A stretch of DNA of 64,000 nt from Gammaproteobacteria bacterium (GTDB lineage: Bacteria > Pseudomonadota > Gammaproteobacteria > Burkholderiales > Burkholderiaceae_C), in contig JAHJWB010000006.1 of NCBI GenBank assembly GCA_018828125.1, positions 248,001-312,000 on the forward strand, in the 5' to 3' direction. This document shows positions 26,186 to 36,109 of the stretch, piece by piece. Every line of letters starts with the position of its first letter. Position 1 is the first letter of the stretch. A program made the translations under genes and the position numbers. Below the pieces are notes generated by a model. It did no database searches. It had not been told where the DNA came from and saw nothing but the letters and a program-made list of their open reading frames with translations.

Positions 26186-27706
26186 TCAGAGGTTTGTCGC
26201 CTCTTCGGCAGCAAGCGAATGCAAAACGCCGGGAGCAAAACAGTCCTGAACCGTGCGGGCGAGGCCGTCGAACACGGCGTCAAGGGTAGGCACCGGGGCT
26301 GCGCCTGTGCGGCCAAACAGCGCCTGCAACGCAGCGGGGTACTCGAACAGGCCGTGCAGGTACAGGCCCAGCACGTTGCCCAAGTCGTTTTGCCAGGCGA
26401 TGCCTGCCATGACCTCTCGGGCCACATCGCCTTTGGCCGCCATGGCCGGGTGTTGGGCGGTTTGCCCATGGTGGATTTCGTAGCCCGTCACAGCCACACC
26501 CGCCAGCGCAGTCCAAGGGCCCGCCACGGCACCAAACTGCGCCTGAGTACGCTGCACGGTCTTGGCCACTTCAAACGTGGTGACCAGGGGCAGCAGGCCC
26601 AGTCCCGGTGCATTGCCGTCAATGCCCGCCGTGTCAACAAGCGCCTCGCCCAACATCTGCAAGCCACCACACACACCCAACACGGCACCGCCCCGCCCTG
26701 CATGCTGGGCAATGGCGCTGTCCAGCCCTTGCGCGCGCAGCCAGGCCAAGTCGGCAGCGGTGGATTTGGAACCTGGCAACACCACCCAATCGGTAGGTTT
26801 GAGCCCGCCAAGGTCCGCCGGGCTGCGCGCCCATAGCAGGCGCACGCCGGGCACATTCTTGAGCGGCTGGAACTCGTCCAGGTTGCTGATGCGCGGGTAC
26901 GCCACCACGGCTACGGTGGTGTGCACGGAGCCGGCAGAAATACTCCGATCGTCGAACACGCCATCTTCTTCGGGCAAGCCGTGGTGCCAGTTCATCGGGA
27001 TGGTGGCCACGGTAGGCACACCGGTCAGGTCCTGCAGCATCTGCGGCGCAGGGGCCAGCAAGCTGGCGTCGCCGCGAAACTTGTTGAGAACAAAGCCATG
27101 GATCAGCGCGCGCTCGTCCTCAGGCAATAGTGCCCAGGTGCCGTAAAGGTGGGCAAAAGCACCACCCCGGTCAATGTCCGTCACCAGCAGGCAGCGGGCA
27201 TCGGCATGGCGGGCCACGCGCATGTTAACGATGTCGCTGGCGTGCAGGTTGATCTCGGCGGGCGAGCCCGCACCTTCGATGACGACCACATCGTGCTCGG
27301 CGCGCAGTGCATCCAGCGCTGCCGCTATCTGTGGCCACACCTTTTCGCTGCGGCCGCGCCAGGGCATCGCCGTCAGCTCGTCGCTGACCTGTCCCATCAG
27401 CACGACCTGGCTGTGCGTGTCAGCCTCGGGCTTGAGCAGCAGCGGGTTCATGCGCACCTCGGGCTCGGCGCGGGCCGCAAGCGCCTGAAAATACTGCGCG
27501 CTGCCGATCTCACCCATCACGCCAGCAGGGCCGGGCACCACCCGCGCGTTGTTGCTCATGTTCTGCGCCTTGAACGGCGCAACCTTGAGGCCCCGATTGC
27601 TGTAGTAACGGCACAGCGCCGTGGTAAGCCAGCTTTTCCCCGCGCCGCTGGTGGTGCCCAGCACCATCACGCAACGGGCCAGTGTGGAAGCAGATTTTTC
27701 AGTCAA
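26186..27706 (-). CDS. cobQ: Cobyric acid synthase (amidotransferase)
   Basis: A 506-residue enzyme (CbiP in the anaerobic naming) that amidates the b, d, e and g side chains of adenosyl-cobyrinic acid a,c-diamide with glutamine. The N-terminal dethiobiotin-synthetase-like ATPase has MVLGTTSGAGKSWLTTALCR and FKAQNMSNNARVV. The triad-type glutaminase domain has LGVCGGLQMLG with the nucleophile cysteine and a late GYEIHHGQT. The start is taken as TTG at 27706, which overlaps the DUF3037 stop (TTGA). The next ATG (27667) would remove the first beta strand. Confidence 0.93.
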   Translation of the reverse strand: MTEKSASTLARCVMVLGTTSGAGKSWLTTALCRYYSNRGLKVAPFKAQNMSNNARVVPGPAGVMGEIGSAQYFQALAARAEPEVRMNPLLLKPEADTHSQVVLMGQVSDELTAMPWRGRSEKVWPQIAAALDALRAEHDVVVIEGAGSPAEINLHASDIVNMRVARHADARCLLVTDIDRGGAFAHLYGTWALLPEDERALIHGFVLNKFRGDASLLAPAPQMLQDLTGVPTVATIPMNWHHGLPEEDGVFDDRSISAGSVHTTVAVVAYPRISNLDEFQPLKNVPGVRLLWARSPADLGGLKPTDWVVLPGSKSTAADLAWLRAQGLDSAIAQHAGRGGAVLGVCGGLQMLGEALVDTAGIDGNAPGLGLLPLVTTFEVAKTVQRTQAQFGAVAGPWTALAGVAVTGYEIHHGQTAQHPAMAAKGDVAREVMAGIAWQNDLGNVLGLYLHGLFEYPAALQALFGRTGAAPVPTLDAVFDGLARTVQDCFAPGVLHSLAAEEATNL

Positions 27707-28095
27707 GGCAATGGACGGACCATGCGGTCCATGATGTGTTCAAGCGCCGCTGCTGCATCGGTGCAGCGGCCGGTGTGCACAGGGGATGTCTGGATGATGG
27801 CGCTGCGTTTGGCGGTGAGCCAATGGAAGCGTTGGCGGTATGGCAGGCGAGCGATGGGGCCACAGCCTTCGTCGCCCGCGCAGATGGCCACGATGGCGGC
27901 CAGGTGGCGACGCACGGTGTCGATGTCGGCCTGCGGGTCCATGGCCAGCAGGCGTTCCTCGTCGAGCGCGATGGCGGCTTGCAGAAAGCCGGTGCGCTGG
28001 CACGAGAGGATCACACCCGCATTGATGAACTCCTCGCGCTCCACGCGCGGCACCACGCGCACGATGGCGTAGTCGTACACCTCAGGCGCGTGCAT
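27703..28095 (-). CDS. DUF3037 family protein
   Basis: A 130-residue soluble protein of the DUF3037 family. It begins VYDYAIVRVVPRVEREEFIN and continues AGVILSCQRTGFLQA, the family signature. No enzymatic function is known. In many genomes DUF3037 genes are next to a HipA-like kinase gene, as here, where the two overlap by 14 bases. Its stop overlaps the TTG start of cobQ. It is therefore translationally tied to both neighbours in the middle of a cobalamin operon, although nothing in its sequence suggests a corrinoid role. Confidence 0.85.
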   Translation of the reverse strand: MHAPEVYDYAIVRVVPRVEREEFINAGVILSCQRTGFLQAAIALDEERLLAMDPQADIDTVRRHLAAIVAICAGDEGCGPIARLPYRQRFHWLTAKRSAIIQTSPVHTGRCTDAAAALEHIMDRMVRPLP

Positions 28096-28876
28096 CGACG
28101 GCTCCCTTCACCGCATTCACCCAGGTCTCACGTCCGGCGAGGCGCGCGCAGAAGTAGTCCACATAGGCCTGGCGATGGCTTGCGGGCGCTGACAACGGGC
28201 CTTCGGCATGCTCGGCCCCGGCCAACGCCAGAAACTCATCGGGCACATCGGCCAAGATGCCCGCGACCACCCCGGGCGTGAGGCGTGCGGACAGCTCGCC
28301 ATCCACCTGCGCCAACGCGGTGGCTTGGGCCAGCAGCACATGGTCAACAATGGGCGCAAAGGGCTTGGCGGGCTGGGCCACCACCCCGTTCCACGCGTGG
28401 TGGAACGTCAGCGAGGCACCATGGTCGATGAGCCACGGTTGGCGGTGCCACATGAGCAAATTGGTGTTGCGCGCCGTGCGGTCCACATTGCCCACCAGGG
28501 CGTCAAACCACACCAGCCGCGAGGCAAAATCGTCAGACACCACGTCCACTGCCGGGTCAAAATTCAGCGCGCCCGACAAGTAGTCGAGCCCGACATTCAG
28601 GCCTCCACTCGCACGCACCAGGTCCTGGATCTCCGGGTCGGGCTCGGTCTGCGCCAGGGCCGTGTCCAGCTCTGCCAGCACGATCTCAGGGATCGGCAGG
28701 CCCAGCGCATGGGCCATGCCGCCTGCAATCATTTCAGCCAACAGTGCGCGCACGCCCTGCCCTGCACCCCGGAACTTGAGCACGTAGGTGCCCAGGTCGT
28801 CGCCTTCGACGATGGCAGGCATGGAGCCACCTTCACGCAGTGGCGTGACGTAGCGGTTGACGGTGATGGTTCTCAC
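28082..28876 (-). CDS. HipA-like kinase-fold protein
   Basis: A 264-residue protein with the compact HipA-like kinase fold. Visible motifs are GTYVLKFRGAGQG (nucleotide-binding strand with Lys), the catalytic-loop pattern FDALVGNVDRTARNTNLLM and a metal-binding LIDHGASLTF in place of DFG. It lacks the N-terminal domain of true HipA toxins and has no HipB-like partner. The GTG start overlaps the cobC stop (GTGA) and is preceded by GGAGA, a good ribosome binding site, which rules out the longer upstream frame. Substrate and function are unknown. It is paired with DUF3037 within the B12 operon. Confidence 0.8.
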   Translation of the reverse strand: MRTITVNRYVTPLREGGSMPAIVEGDDLGTYVLKFRGAGQGVRALLAEMIAGGMAHALGLPIPEIVLAELDTALAQTEPDPEIQDLVRASGGLNVGLDYLSGALNFDPAVDVVSDDFASRLVWFDALVGNVDRTARNTNLLMWHRQPWLIDHGASLTFHHAWNGVVAQPAKPFAPIVDHVLLAQATALAQVDGELSARLTPGVVAGILADVPDEFLALAGAEHAEGPLSAPASHRQAYVDYFCARLAGRETWVNAVKGAVDARA

Positions 28877-29964
28877 AAGGTCTCCCTGCAACCGGTTGAA
28901 AAAGAATCGTCTTCGATAGTACGGCCCCGCTGAAGTGCTTGCCATGCAGCCGCCAACGCATCTTGTGCAGCGGGCGCCAACACGCCCAGTCGTACGGTGC
29001 CCGGCAATCCGAACGAAGTGGCGTCGCGCAGCTTGATGCCTGCAGAACGCAGCGCCACCAAGTCGCTCTGCAGGGTGACCCTGGTGGGCTGCGCACAGAA
29101 ATAGTTTGCTAGGCTGCCTGCCTGCACGGCCCAGCCCAGGTGCATGCACAGAGCCTGCTGGCGCGCCTTCCAGTCGCGCAGTGTCGCCAGGCTGTGCACC
29201 AGCCACTGCTGCACGCCGGGCAGCACCCACGCTTGCAGCAAGGCGACACCGTGCGCCCCCACGGGCCATGACGGCGCCAAGGCCGCCAGCGCACACACCG
29301 AGTCCTCGTTGCCCGCAGGAGCAATGGCATAGGCGGCACGCACACCCGTCAACCCCAGCGCCTTGTTAGGGGTCCAGAGCTGCCAGCAGGCCGATGGCAG
29401 GCGCGGCGACGGCGCTCCCGCCCACTCACCTTCGGCATCCAGCCGCAGGGGAACATATGCGCAATCGAGCACCCGCAAGGCACGGGCAGGGTCACCCTTT
29501 TTGCCTTGCCTCCACACACCTGGTGCGGGATCTTCCAGACCCAGCGGACTGGACGGCTCGCACGCCCACTGCAGACCTGCTGGAGCCCCAGCGCCTCGCA
29601 CCACCTTCAGGCCCCGAGCCTGCGCTGCCTGGGCATAGTCGCCATAACTGTGCAGGGGCACGGACACGTGCACAGCGCCCTGCTGCACCGCCAGTGCAGT
29701 GATGCGGTGAATGAACTCGCTGGCACTGGCGGCCAGCACGATGCGCTCGGGTGACACGCCATGGAACGCGCCCAGGGCGCCGCGCAGCGCGGTATAGGCC
29801 GGGTCGGGATACCGCGTGGCATCTGCCGCCCGCACGGCACCCAGTGCCATGGGGCAAGGGCCACAGGCATTGCTGTTGGTTGAAAAGTCATATGCCGGCA
29901 CGCCGTCAGCGTCCGGACCTCCGTGCAATGGGGCTGGCGCAGGCGCAGGGTTGAAAAGCGTCAT
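28873..29964 (-). CDS. cobC: L-threonine-phosphate decarboxylase-like PLP enzyme
   Basis: A 363-residue aminotransferase-fold protein of the CobC group (CobD in Salmonella naming), which makes or supplies the aminopropanol phosphate linker of cobalamin. The start region PAYDFSTNSNACGPCP corresponds to the FSxNxNPxGP motif of the family. The PLP lysine is in LWTPNKALGLTGVRAAYA. ATG overlaps the stop of cbiB (ATGA), so the two are translationally coupled, and both act in the same step. Sequence similarity to histidinol-phosphate aminotransferase is expected, but the operon context favours the B12 role. Confidence 0.88.
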   Translation of the reverse strand: MTLFNPAPAPAPLHGGPDADGVPAYDFSTNSNACGPCPMALGAVRAADATRYPDPAYTALRGALGAFHGVSPERIVLAASASEFIHRITALAVQQGAVHVSVPLHSYGDYAQAAQARGLKVVRGAGAPAGLQWACEPSSPLGLEDPAPGVWRQGKKGDPARALRVLDCAYVPLRLDAEGEWAGAPSPRLPSACWQLWTPNKALGLTGVRAAYAIAPAGNEDSVCALAALAPSWPVGAHGVALLQAWVLPGVQQWLVHSLATLRDWKARQQALCMHLGWAVQAGSLANYFCAQPTRVTLQSDLVALRSAGIKLRDATSFGLPGTVRLGVLAPAAQDALAAAWQALQRGRTIEDDSFSTGCRETL

Positions 29965-30965
29965 GCAAGCAGCCAGGAGACGACCCCCAGCACCATCAGT
30001 TGAATCGCCACCACCAAGGGCACCAGGGCCAGAACCACCTGAGAGCCCATGCGCGCCGCGCGCCGCGTGTCCAGCGGCCCCGCCCTTCGACCCTGGCTGT
30101 TGAGCGTGTACACGCCCGGTTTGGCCAGACGTACGCCCAGCGCCAAGGCCATGGCCGCCATCGGCCAGCCGCTGTTGGGCGACGGGGTCTTGCGCGCTTG
30201 GCGGGCCAGGGAGCGCAGCGGCAGGCCCTTGGCACCCGCCGCCATCAGCAGGGCCGTAATGCGCGCGGGCACCCACGACAACACATCGTCCGCCCGCGCC
30301 GCCCACTTGCCCGCCCATTGCCAGTAACGCCCGCCGCGCATGCCGGGGTATCCCCACATGGCATCGGCTGTGTTGGCAAAGCGGTACAGCGCAGCGCCGG
30401 GCAGGCCCAGCAGCGCAAACCAGAACAACGGCGCCACCACGGAGTCGTTGAGGTTCTCGGCCAGCGACTCAATGGCGGACTCGCGCACTTGCACGGCGGT
30501 GAGCGCGCTCACATCACGACTCACCAGCCGCGACAACTGCGCACGCCCGGCTGGCAGCGACTGGCCCAGCGCCACCTCCACCGCCAGCACCTCATCGTGC
30601 AACATGCGCCAGGCCAGCAGGGGCTTGAGCAGCAGTGCCAGCAACGCCGCCGCCACAAAACCGTGCAGCATCAGCACCAGTTGCTGCGCCAGCCACGCCA
30701 CTATCAAAACAATAGCTATCAGCACACACCAGACAAGCGCTGCACGCCAAAAGAGCTTCAAATCCCTGGAAACAGGGATCGTCGGCGCCAAGCGCTCACC
30801 CCACCACTGCAGCGCCCGCCCCATCCAAACCACCGGATGCCAGGCAGCGGGCGGCTCGCCCAGCCACCAGTCCACCGCCAGCGCGAGCAGCGGCACGCCG
30901 ATCCACACCGCCACCATGGGCCAGCCCCCGGCGGGTGTGAGCAACAAAAGCCAGTGGTCGGACAC
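29961..30965 (-). CDS. cbiB: Adenosylcobinamide-phosphate synthase (CbiB/CobD)
   Basis: A 334-residue integral membrane enzyme that joins aminopropanol (phosphate) to adenosylcobyric acid. Diagnostic motifs are ALAVDWWLGEPPAAWHPVVW near the start, RESAIESLAENLNDSVVAPL, YRFANTADAMWGY and the C-terminal helices. The start is GTG at 30965. A family A repeat copy lies inside the gene and encodes about residues 67-88, including part of a hydrophobic helix (VWCVLIAIVLIVAW), without breaking the frame. It is coupled to cobC by an ATGA overlap. Confidence 0.93.
   Translation of the reverse strand: MSDHWLLLLTPAGGWPMVAVWIGVPLLALAVDWWLGEPPAAWHPVVWMGRALQWWGERLAPTIPVSRDLKLFWRAALVWCVLIAIVLIVAWLAQQLVLMLHGFVAAALLALLLKPLLAWRMLHDEVLAVEVALGQSLPAGRAQLSRLVSRDVSALTAVQVRESAIESLAENLNDSVVAPLFWFALLGLPGAALYRFANTADAMWGYPGMRGGRYWQWAGKWAARADDVLSWVPARITALLMAAGAKGLPLRSLARQARKTPSPNSGWPMAAMALALGVRLAKPGVYTLNSQGRRAGPLDTRRAARMGSQVVLALVPLVVAIQLMVLGVVSWLLA
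30701..30763 (+). repeat. Family A repeat, copy 3, inside cbiB
   Basis: Contains AATAGCTATCAGC, CAAGCGCTGCACGCCAAAA and GAGCTTCAAAT. Degraded relative to intergenic copies in the left arm. It is read through in frame by cbiB on the opposite strand. Confidence 0.75.
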
Positions 30966-30975
30966 AGCGGGCTGA

Positions 30976-31545
30976 CTAATCTTCGATGCCGCGCTGCGCG
31001 GGAATGCCGGCCTTGAACGCGTGCTTGATGAGCTGCATCTCGCTCACGGTGTCGGCCAGCTCGATGATCTCGGGCGGGCAGCGGCGGCCGGTGAGGCAGA
31101 CATGCACGTCTTTGGGCCGGTCGCGCAGCGTCTGCAACACGCCGTCCAGCGGCAGCCAGCCGTAGATCAGCGGGTAGGTGATCTCGTCCAGCACCACCAG
31201 AAAGTGCTCGCCCGACAGGATGGCGGCGCGCGCCTTCTCCCAGCCGTCGCGCGCGAGTTGGGCCGAGTGCTCCAGGTCCTTGCTCTTCCAGCTGAAGCCG
31301 TCGCCCAGCCCCTCGATGGGGATGCCGATCTGCTCGAACATGCGGTGCTCGCCAAAGCGTGCCGTGGGCACTTTCATGAACTGGAAAATTTTCACGGCCT
31401 TGCCCCGGCCGTGCGCGCGCAGCGCCAAGCCAAAGGCGGCCGTGCTCTTGCCCTTGCCATCGCCGGTGTTGACGATGACAAGGCCACGGCGTTCGCCTTC
31501 GGGTTTTTCGTAGCGTTTTTCGGTGGGCGGGGTTTCGATCTGCAT
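30976..31545 (-). CDS. cobO: Cob(I)yrinic acid a,c-diamide adenosyltransferase
   Basis: A 189-residue CobA/BtuR-type corrinoid adenosyltransferase that forms the Co-C bond from ATP. The P-loop variant is [45 protein letters not shown] and [17 protein letters not shown] are family motifs. Start [10 protein letters not shown] was chosen. It lies 29 bases downstream of the cobN-like gene and ten bases upstream of cbiB. Together with the import genes it allows adenosylation of salvaged corrinoids. Confidence 0.95.
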   Translation of the reverse strand: MQIETPPTEKRYEKPEGERRGLVIVNTGDGKGKSTAAFGLALRAHGRGKAVKIFQFMKVPTARFGEHRMFEQIGIPIEGLGDGFSWKSKDLEHSAQLARDGWEKARAAILSGEHFLVVLDEITYPLIYGWLPLDGVLQTLRDRPKDVHVCLTGRRCPPEIIELADTVSEMQLIKHAFKAGIPAQRGIED

Positions 31546-31574
31546 GGTGTCGATTCTTTCAGAGAGGCCGGGCA

Positions 31575-34500
31575 TCACAAGCCAGCCGGTTGCAACGGTA
31601 GAGACTGCGAGGACTGACGGCGCGCCTGCCACGCGGCACCCGCTATCGCCACCAGGGCCATGACCAGCAGGGCCACGATGCCCGCCATGCGCTCCACGGG
31701 GCTGGGCTCGGTGGCGCTGTCAGAAGGGGCTGGCTCGGGCTGCCGCTCCAGCAACACGCCCATGGTAGGCACCGCAGGCGCGGAGGGTGGTGCTTCTGCC
31801 TGGGCGGGCGGCGCGGGCAGGTCAGCGGCGTGAGGCGCAGTCTGTGGCGCTGCCAGGGCTGGCGACTGCGGCGCGGCAATGGCCATGCCAGCAGGCGGGG
31901 TCAGCTCTACGGACTCACCACGAGCAGCTCGCTCCACCCAGCGGCGCACGCTGAGCAGCTCGGCCGCCAGCGGCGCGGCACGCGTCAGCTCCTGGTACAT
32001 CTGCGCCAGTTGTTTTTGCGTGTCGGCATCGGCCTGCCAATAGCCCTGGCGCTGTGCCTGCACCAGGCGCTCCAGCGACTGGGCGTAGGCCTGCGGGTGC
32101 TCCTTGAGCCATTCGGGCAGGCCCAGCTGGTGCTTGTCGCGCACCAGCACGTCATAAAAGCTTTGCCAATGGTCGCTGCGCACCGTGTCGGGCGCCACGG
32201 CCTGCCAGCCCCAGGCGAACTGCACGGCCTTGAGCACCTGCAGCGTGCCCGAATAACCCTCGGCCTTCTGCGCCTGGAGCCAGCCCGGGTGCAGGTAGCG
32301 CGACTGCATCTCCAGCGCAATGGCGCGCTGCGCGGTCTCGGTGGTCGGTTCGCCCACGTCCTGCAACTGGGCCACATGCAGCTCCAGCCCCTGCGGCCGG
32401 CCTGCCACGCGGGCCGCGGCCGCCAAGCCGCCCAGGTACTGGAAAGGGTCGTCCGAGCTGACCATGGCGTACAGGTGCGAGCTGCGAGACAAGATGGCGG
32501 CATCGGTGCGGCGCAGGTGGGCGCCCAATGCCTGGGCCGCCACACCGCCCGCAACGCCCGTCACAGGCTCGCCCTCCAGATAAGGCTGGCTCATGCGTTC
32601 GAGGAACATCTGGCCCAGGCGCGCATCGTTGGTTTGCAGGCCGTCGCTTTGCACCGCGTCCGACAGGCCGGTGCCGTAGTCGCCCACCGCGTTACCGAAC
32701 GAGCGCACGCGCGCCAGTTGCTCGGCCTGCGCGCGAGGGACGCCCTGCTCGCGCAGCTCCTGGTCGATCTGCGCTGTGTTGCGCGCAATCACGTTGCCGG
32801 GCTCTGCCGTAGCGGCCTGTGCCACAGCACGGTCCAGCAGCGCCATCAATGCGGGGAACTGGTCACGGTACGAGCCGGTGATGCTCATGAGCACATCGAC
32901 GCGCGGGCGCTTGAGCTCTTCTGCGGCAATGGTCTCGACGCGCACCGGGCGGCCCGATTCGTCCCACACCGGGCGCATGCCCAGCGCCACCAGGGCCTGC
33001 GCTTCCATGATGCCCTGGTGGCGCAGCGTTTCACCCGCCCACAGCGACAGCGCCAAGCGCTGCGGCGCCTGGCCGCCATGGCGCGCCTGGTAGTCCTTGA
33101 ACCAGTCGTTGAACAAGGTCTGCGCCACGGCATAGGCCTGGCGCGTGGGCAGGCGGCTGGGGTCCAGCCCCGTAAGGTTGCGGCCTGTGGGCAGGCTGTC
33201 GGGGTTGCGGATGGGGTCGCCCCCGTAGGCGGCACTCAGGTAGCGGCCTTCCAGCGCGGCCAGCAGGCCAGGCAATTCGCCCTCCGTGGCGAGCAGGCGC
33301 TCCAGCTCTTGGGCGCGCTGGGCCAGTTGCAGCAACGCAGGCGTGTCGATAGGTTTACGTGCAGCGCGGTTGGGCACATAGTCTTCGGCACGCACCAAGC
33401 CGTCCTGCGCGGCGGGCGTGTTGGGCAGCGCAGGGCGCAGGTCCAACACACTCGCAGCCTGCGCATCCTTCAAGGCCACTTCCAGCCAGCGCGCAGGGCG
33501 TGCGGCCAGCACCGCATCGTGCTTGATGAGGAAGGCCTCGTCGATGTCCTCGCCCAGCGCCTCGATCAGCGGCTTGCGCAGCGCTTGCAGGATGGTCTCG
33601 CGCCGCTGCTCGGGCGGGGGCACACGGCCAAAAACGGCCAGACCCTTGGGCTGGGAGCTTTGCGCGAGCTGGTCCAGGTAAGGGTGCAGTATTTCAAGAA
33701 AGCCGTGGAAGTCGGCCGCGATGCGCTCGGCGCTCCAGCCCAGGTCGCGGTGCAGCTGGTGTTCCACAAACTGCGCCACCAGCTGCTTTTCGAGCGCGCG
33801 GCGCGTGGGGCCTTCGTCCACGGTTTCCCATTCGTGCATCACCTCGTGCATGTGGGCCATGCGCGCCTCGAAGCCTGCCGGGGCGAACACGGGCGTGCGG
33901 TGGCTCACCAGCACGGCGCGACCCCGGCGCTTGGCCGTGAGGGCTTCGCCCAGGTTGTCCACGATGTAGGGGTACACCACGGGCAGGTCGCCCAGCGGCA
34001 GCAGCGCATCGTCGTACACATCCAGTGCACGCGCCTTTCCTCCGGCCCATTCCTGCGTGCCGTGCGTGCCGAAGTGGATAAGGGCATCGGCCTCCAGCTG
34101 CGCCCACAGGTACACCGCCAGGTAGTGGTGCGACAGCGGCGCCTTGGATTTGTGCATGAAGGGGTTCTGGCCCAGGCGCAGCGTTTCCTCACGCGGGGGT
34201 TGGGGCAGCACCGAGAGTTGGCCCACCTGCAGGCGCGGGATGACGAACACTTTTTCGCCCTGCCAATCGACCACGTAGCGGCTCTTTTCGGGCGTGCCCC
34301 AGTGCGCGTTCATGCGCTCGCGTACGGCCTTCGGCAGCGTGGCCAGGTGCTGCTCGTAGCGCGCCAGCGGCAGCGCGGCGGCCTGGCCCGACTCCAGCAA
34401 TTTGCGCAGATCGGAGCCAGGGTAGTAGGCTGCCAGCAGTGGCTTGAGCCCGTCGATCCAGCCCTGCTCGAGCACCTGCTGCGTGCGGTAGCCCGCCTGC

Positions 34501-35750
34501 GCCAAGCCGCCAGACACCTGCTCCAGACTGCGCGGCACATTGAGGAACGATGCACCGAAGTTGGTGCCACCCGGCGGATAGTTGTAGACCATGGCCACCA
34601 GGCGCTTGTCGGCGGCGGGTTTGATTTGAAGCGCAATCAGCCGCCGTGCCTTGGCGGCCACGGCCTGGGCCTGGCGCTCGATAAGTCGAAAGTCCTGGCC
34701 CTCAGCACCGTGGGCGGCGACCAGCACCGGGTCGATGGCGCCCGCCGCCTCGGGCTGCGCCAGGTAGAACGGCACATCGGACAGCGACAAGCCGGTGTCG
34801 CTGGCCTCCCACGCCGCAGCATCGCCCGCACGGTAAGGTTGCGTGCCCAGCAGGGGCACGCCCCAGCGCGCCAACAGCGGTTGCAGCGCAGCGGCCTGAG
34901 GCACCAGCTGGTGCAGCACCAGGGCAGAGGCATGCAGGCGGCCGGGACCAGTTTCAGAGGGGAGCTCCAGCACCTCGGCCAGCGTCTGCGCCGTGACCTG
35001 CTGGCCAAAGGCCGCGTAGGCGAACAGGCCCTGCTGGCGGAAGGTGCGGAGCCAGGCATCCAGCCACTCGGTGCTGCCATCGACAAAGTGGTGGCGGTGC
35101 ACCAGCACGGCCACGGCGGGCAGGCTGCGCAGCGCGGGCTGGCCTTGGCGCCAAGCCTCCAGCGCAGCGGCGTTGGGCAGCAGGCGGGGCGCGTCGGGGT
35201 GGTAGATGCCGCGGGGGGGCAGGATGTCGGGCGCGGGCAAGGCAGGCATGGCCACACCCGCCGCCGTGGCGTGCGCCAAGGCAATGGCGCTTTTGAGATT
35301 GCGCGGGCCGCCCGCCTGCAGGTAAGCCACCATGCGGGCAGGAGCGTCCAGTGCCGCCAGATCAGATGCAGGCGTGCCCGCTGGAATCCAGACTACGCGA
35401 CCAGGGGAACGTGCGACACGCGCATCCAGTTGCGGCCCCACCATACGGCGCAGGCGCGCCTCCACGCTGGCGTGGGGGGCGTCCACCCACACCATCGCAG
35501 CGCCCGCCAGCGCACGTTCCAGCTTCTGTGCGCCTGCGGCGTCCAGCACCGCCGGGCCCGCCAGGGGGTAATCGATGTGCGCAAAGCCGAGACCGGCCTC
35601 AAAGGCCAGGCGTTGCACCATGGCCGTGCGCGGGGCGGTGGTGATGTCGGACGTGAGCCAGAGCAGCACCGGCGCAGACTGCGCGGCCTGCACCAGTGGT
35701 GCAGCCAGCAACAGGCCCCACAGAGCCGCGCGCAGAATGAAGGCCTTCAT
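31575..35750 (-). CDS. CobN-like chelatase subunit with signal peptide and C-terminal membrane anchor
   Basis: A 1391-residue protein homologous to the large subunits CobN/ChlH/BchH of class I tetrapyrrole metal chelatases. The family core [20 protein letters not shown] lies near residue 557, and [14 protein letters not shown] near residue 1100. Unusually, the protein begins with a signal peptide ([20 protein letters not shown], cut after about residue 22). It ends with a proline/alanine-rich linker (about 1265-1350) and one transmembrane helix ([20 protein letters not shown]). It should thus face the periplasm. No CobS/CobT AAA+ partners are nearby. Instead it overlaps DUF2149 (ATGA) and follows an ExbB-like gene. 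Function is inferred: metal removal from, or insertion into, imported tetrapyrroles. Confidence 0.88.
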   Translation of the reverse strand: MKAFILRAALWGLLLAAPLVQAAQSAPVLLWLTSDITTAPRTAMVQRLAFEAGLGFAHIDYPLAGPAVLDAAGAQKLERALAGAAMVWVDAPHASVEARLRRMVGPQLDARVARSPGRVVWIPAGTPASDLAALDAPARMVAYLQAGGPRNLKSAIALAHATAAGVAMPALPAPDILPPRGIYHPDAPRLLPNAAALEAWRQGQPALRSLPAVAVLVHRHHFVDGSTEWLDAWLRTFRQQGLFAYAAFGQQVTAQTLAEVLELPSETGPGRLHASALVLHQLVPQAAALQPLLARWGVPLLGTQPYRAGDAAAWEASDTGLSLSDVPFYLAQPEAAGAIDPVLVAAHGAEGQDFRLIERQAQAVAAKARRLIALQIKPAADKRLVAMVYNYPPGGTNFGASFLNVPRSLEQVSGGLAQAGYRTQQVLEQGWIDGLKPLLAAYYPGSDLRKLLESGQAAALPLARYEQHLATLPKAVRERMNAHWGTPEKSRYVVDWQGEKVFVIPRLQVGQLSVLPQPPREETLRLGQNPFMHKSKAPLSHHYLAVYLWAQLEADALIHFGTHGTQEWAGGKARALDVYDDALLPLGDLPVVYPYIVDNLGEALTAKRRGRAVLVSHRTPVFAPAGFEARMAHMHEVMHEWETVDEGPTRRALEKQLVAQFVEHQLHRDLGWSAERIAADFHGFLEILHPYLDQLAQSSQPKGLAVFGRVPPPEQRRETILQALRKPLIEALGEDIDEAFLIKHDAVLAARPARWLEVALKDAQAASVLDLRPALPNTPAAQDGLVRAEDYVPNRAARKPIDTPALLQLAQRAQELERLLATEGELPGLLAALEGRYLSAAYGGDPIRNPDSLPTGRNLTGLDPSRLPTRQAYAVAQTLFNDWFKDYQARHGGQAPQRLALSLWAGETLRHQGIMEAQALVALGMRPVWDESGRPVRVETIAAEELKRPRVDVLMSITGSYRDQFPALMALLDRAVAQAATAEPGNVIARNTAQIDQELREQGVPRAQAEQLARVRSFGNAVGDYGTGLSDAVQSDGLQTNDARLGQMFLERMSQPYLEGEPVTGVAGGVAAQALGAHLRRTDAAILSRSSHLYAMVSSDDPFQYLGGLAAAARVAGRPQGLELHVAQLQDVGEPTTETAQRAIALEMQSRYLHPGWLQAQKAEGYSGTLQVLKAVQFAWGWQAVAPDTVRSDHWQSFYDVLVRDKHQLGLPEWLKEHPQAYAQSLERLVQAQRQGYWQADADTQKQLAQMYQELTRAAPLAAELLSVRRWVERAARGESVELTPPAGMAIAAPQSPALAAPQTAPHAADLPAPPAQAEAPPSAPAVPTMGVLLERQPEPAPSDSATEPSPVERMAGIVALLVMALVAIAGAAWQARRQSSQSLPLQPAGL

Positions 35751-36109
35751 GGCTTGGCGGAGTCGGCCGCGCCCGCATCTGCAGGCGCCGCACCGGTTTC
35801 AGGGATGTAGACGATGTTGCCGTCTTCGAGCTTATAGGCCACGCCTGCGCGCACGCCCTGCCCTTGCGCTGCGCTGCCCGCGCCCTTGAAGCGCACTTCC
35901 TTGCCCTGCTCGCGCACCACCACTTCCATGTCGGGCTGGCCTGCGTTGCGGATGATGGTGACGCTCTCATGAGCACTGGTCTGGCTTTGCACGGCCACAG
36001 CCGTGAGCAGCGCCACCACCAGCACCAGGAACACGTCCACCAGGTTCACGGCGGACAGCATGGGGTCGTCATCGTCCTCGGCCAGCACATTCAGGTGCTT
36101 CAAGGTCAT
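35747..36109 (-). CDS. DUF2149 protein, ExbD-like
   Basis: A 120-residue single-pass membrane protein of the DUF2149 family. The transmembrane segment DDPMLSAVNLVDVFLVLVVA carries an aspartate (NLVDVFLVL) at the position of the proton-carrying aspartate of ExbD/TolR (typically VDVMLVLL). A periplasmic domain of about 75 residues follows, including MEVVVREQGKEVRFKG. It overlaps the ExbB-like gene upstream and the CobN-like gene downstream by four bases each. I infer that it is the ExbD-like half of a proton channel serving the periplasmic chelatase. Direct evidence is lacking. Confidence 0.85.
   Translation of the reverse strand: MTLKHLNVLAEDDDDPMLSAVNLVDVFLVLVVALLTAVAVQSQTSAHESVTIIRNAGQPDMEVVVREQGKEVRFKGAGSAAQGQGVRAGVAYKLEDGNIVYIPETGAAPADAGAADSAKP

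Noticed and set aside
28877..29296. Longer N-terminus for the HipA-like protein
   Set aside because: The extra residues lie in cobC. The GTG with GGAGA upstream and GTGA overlap is the better start.
29965..30357. Longer N-terminus for CobC
   Set aside because: The upstream frame lies wholly in cbiB; the ATG overlapping the cbiB stop gives the expected family length.
31575..35750. CobN-like gene as ordinary aerobic cobaltochelatase for de novo B12 synthesis
   Set aside because: The signal peptide, membrane anchor, absence of CobS/CobT AAA+ partners and of ring-building genes argue against it, though it cannot be fully ruled out.
31830..35810. A 1326-codon open frame on the plus strand, opposite the cobN-like gene
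   Set aside because: It is a shadow of the real gene in GC-rich DNA: rich in Gln, His, Arg and Ala, without any family motif or ribosome binding site. Similar long antisense frames over ccoN, ccoI, fadH and the GGDEF-EAL gene were dropped for the same reason.
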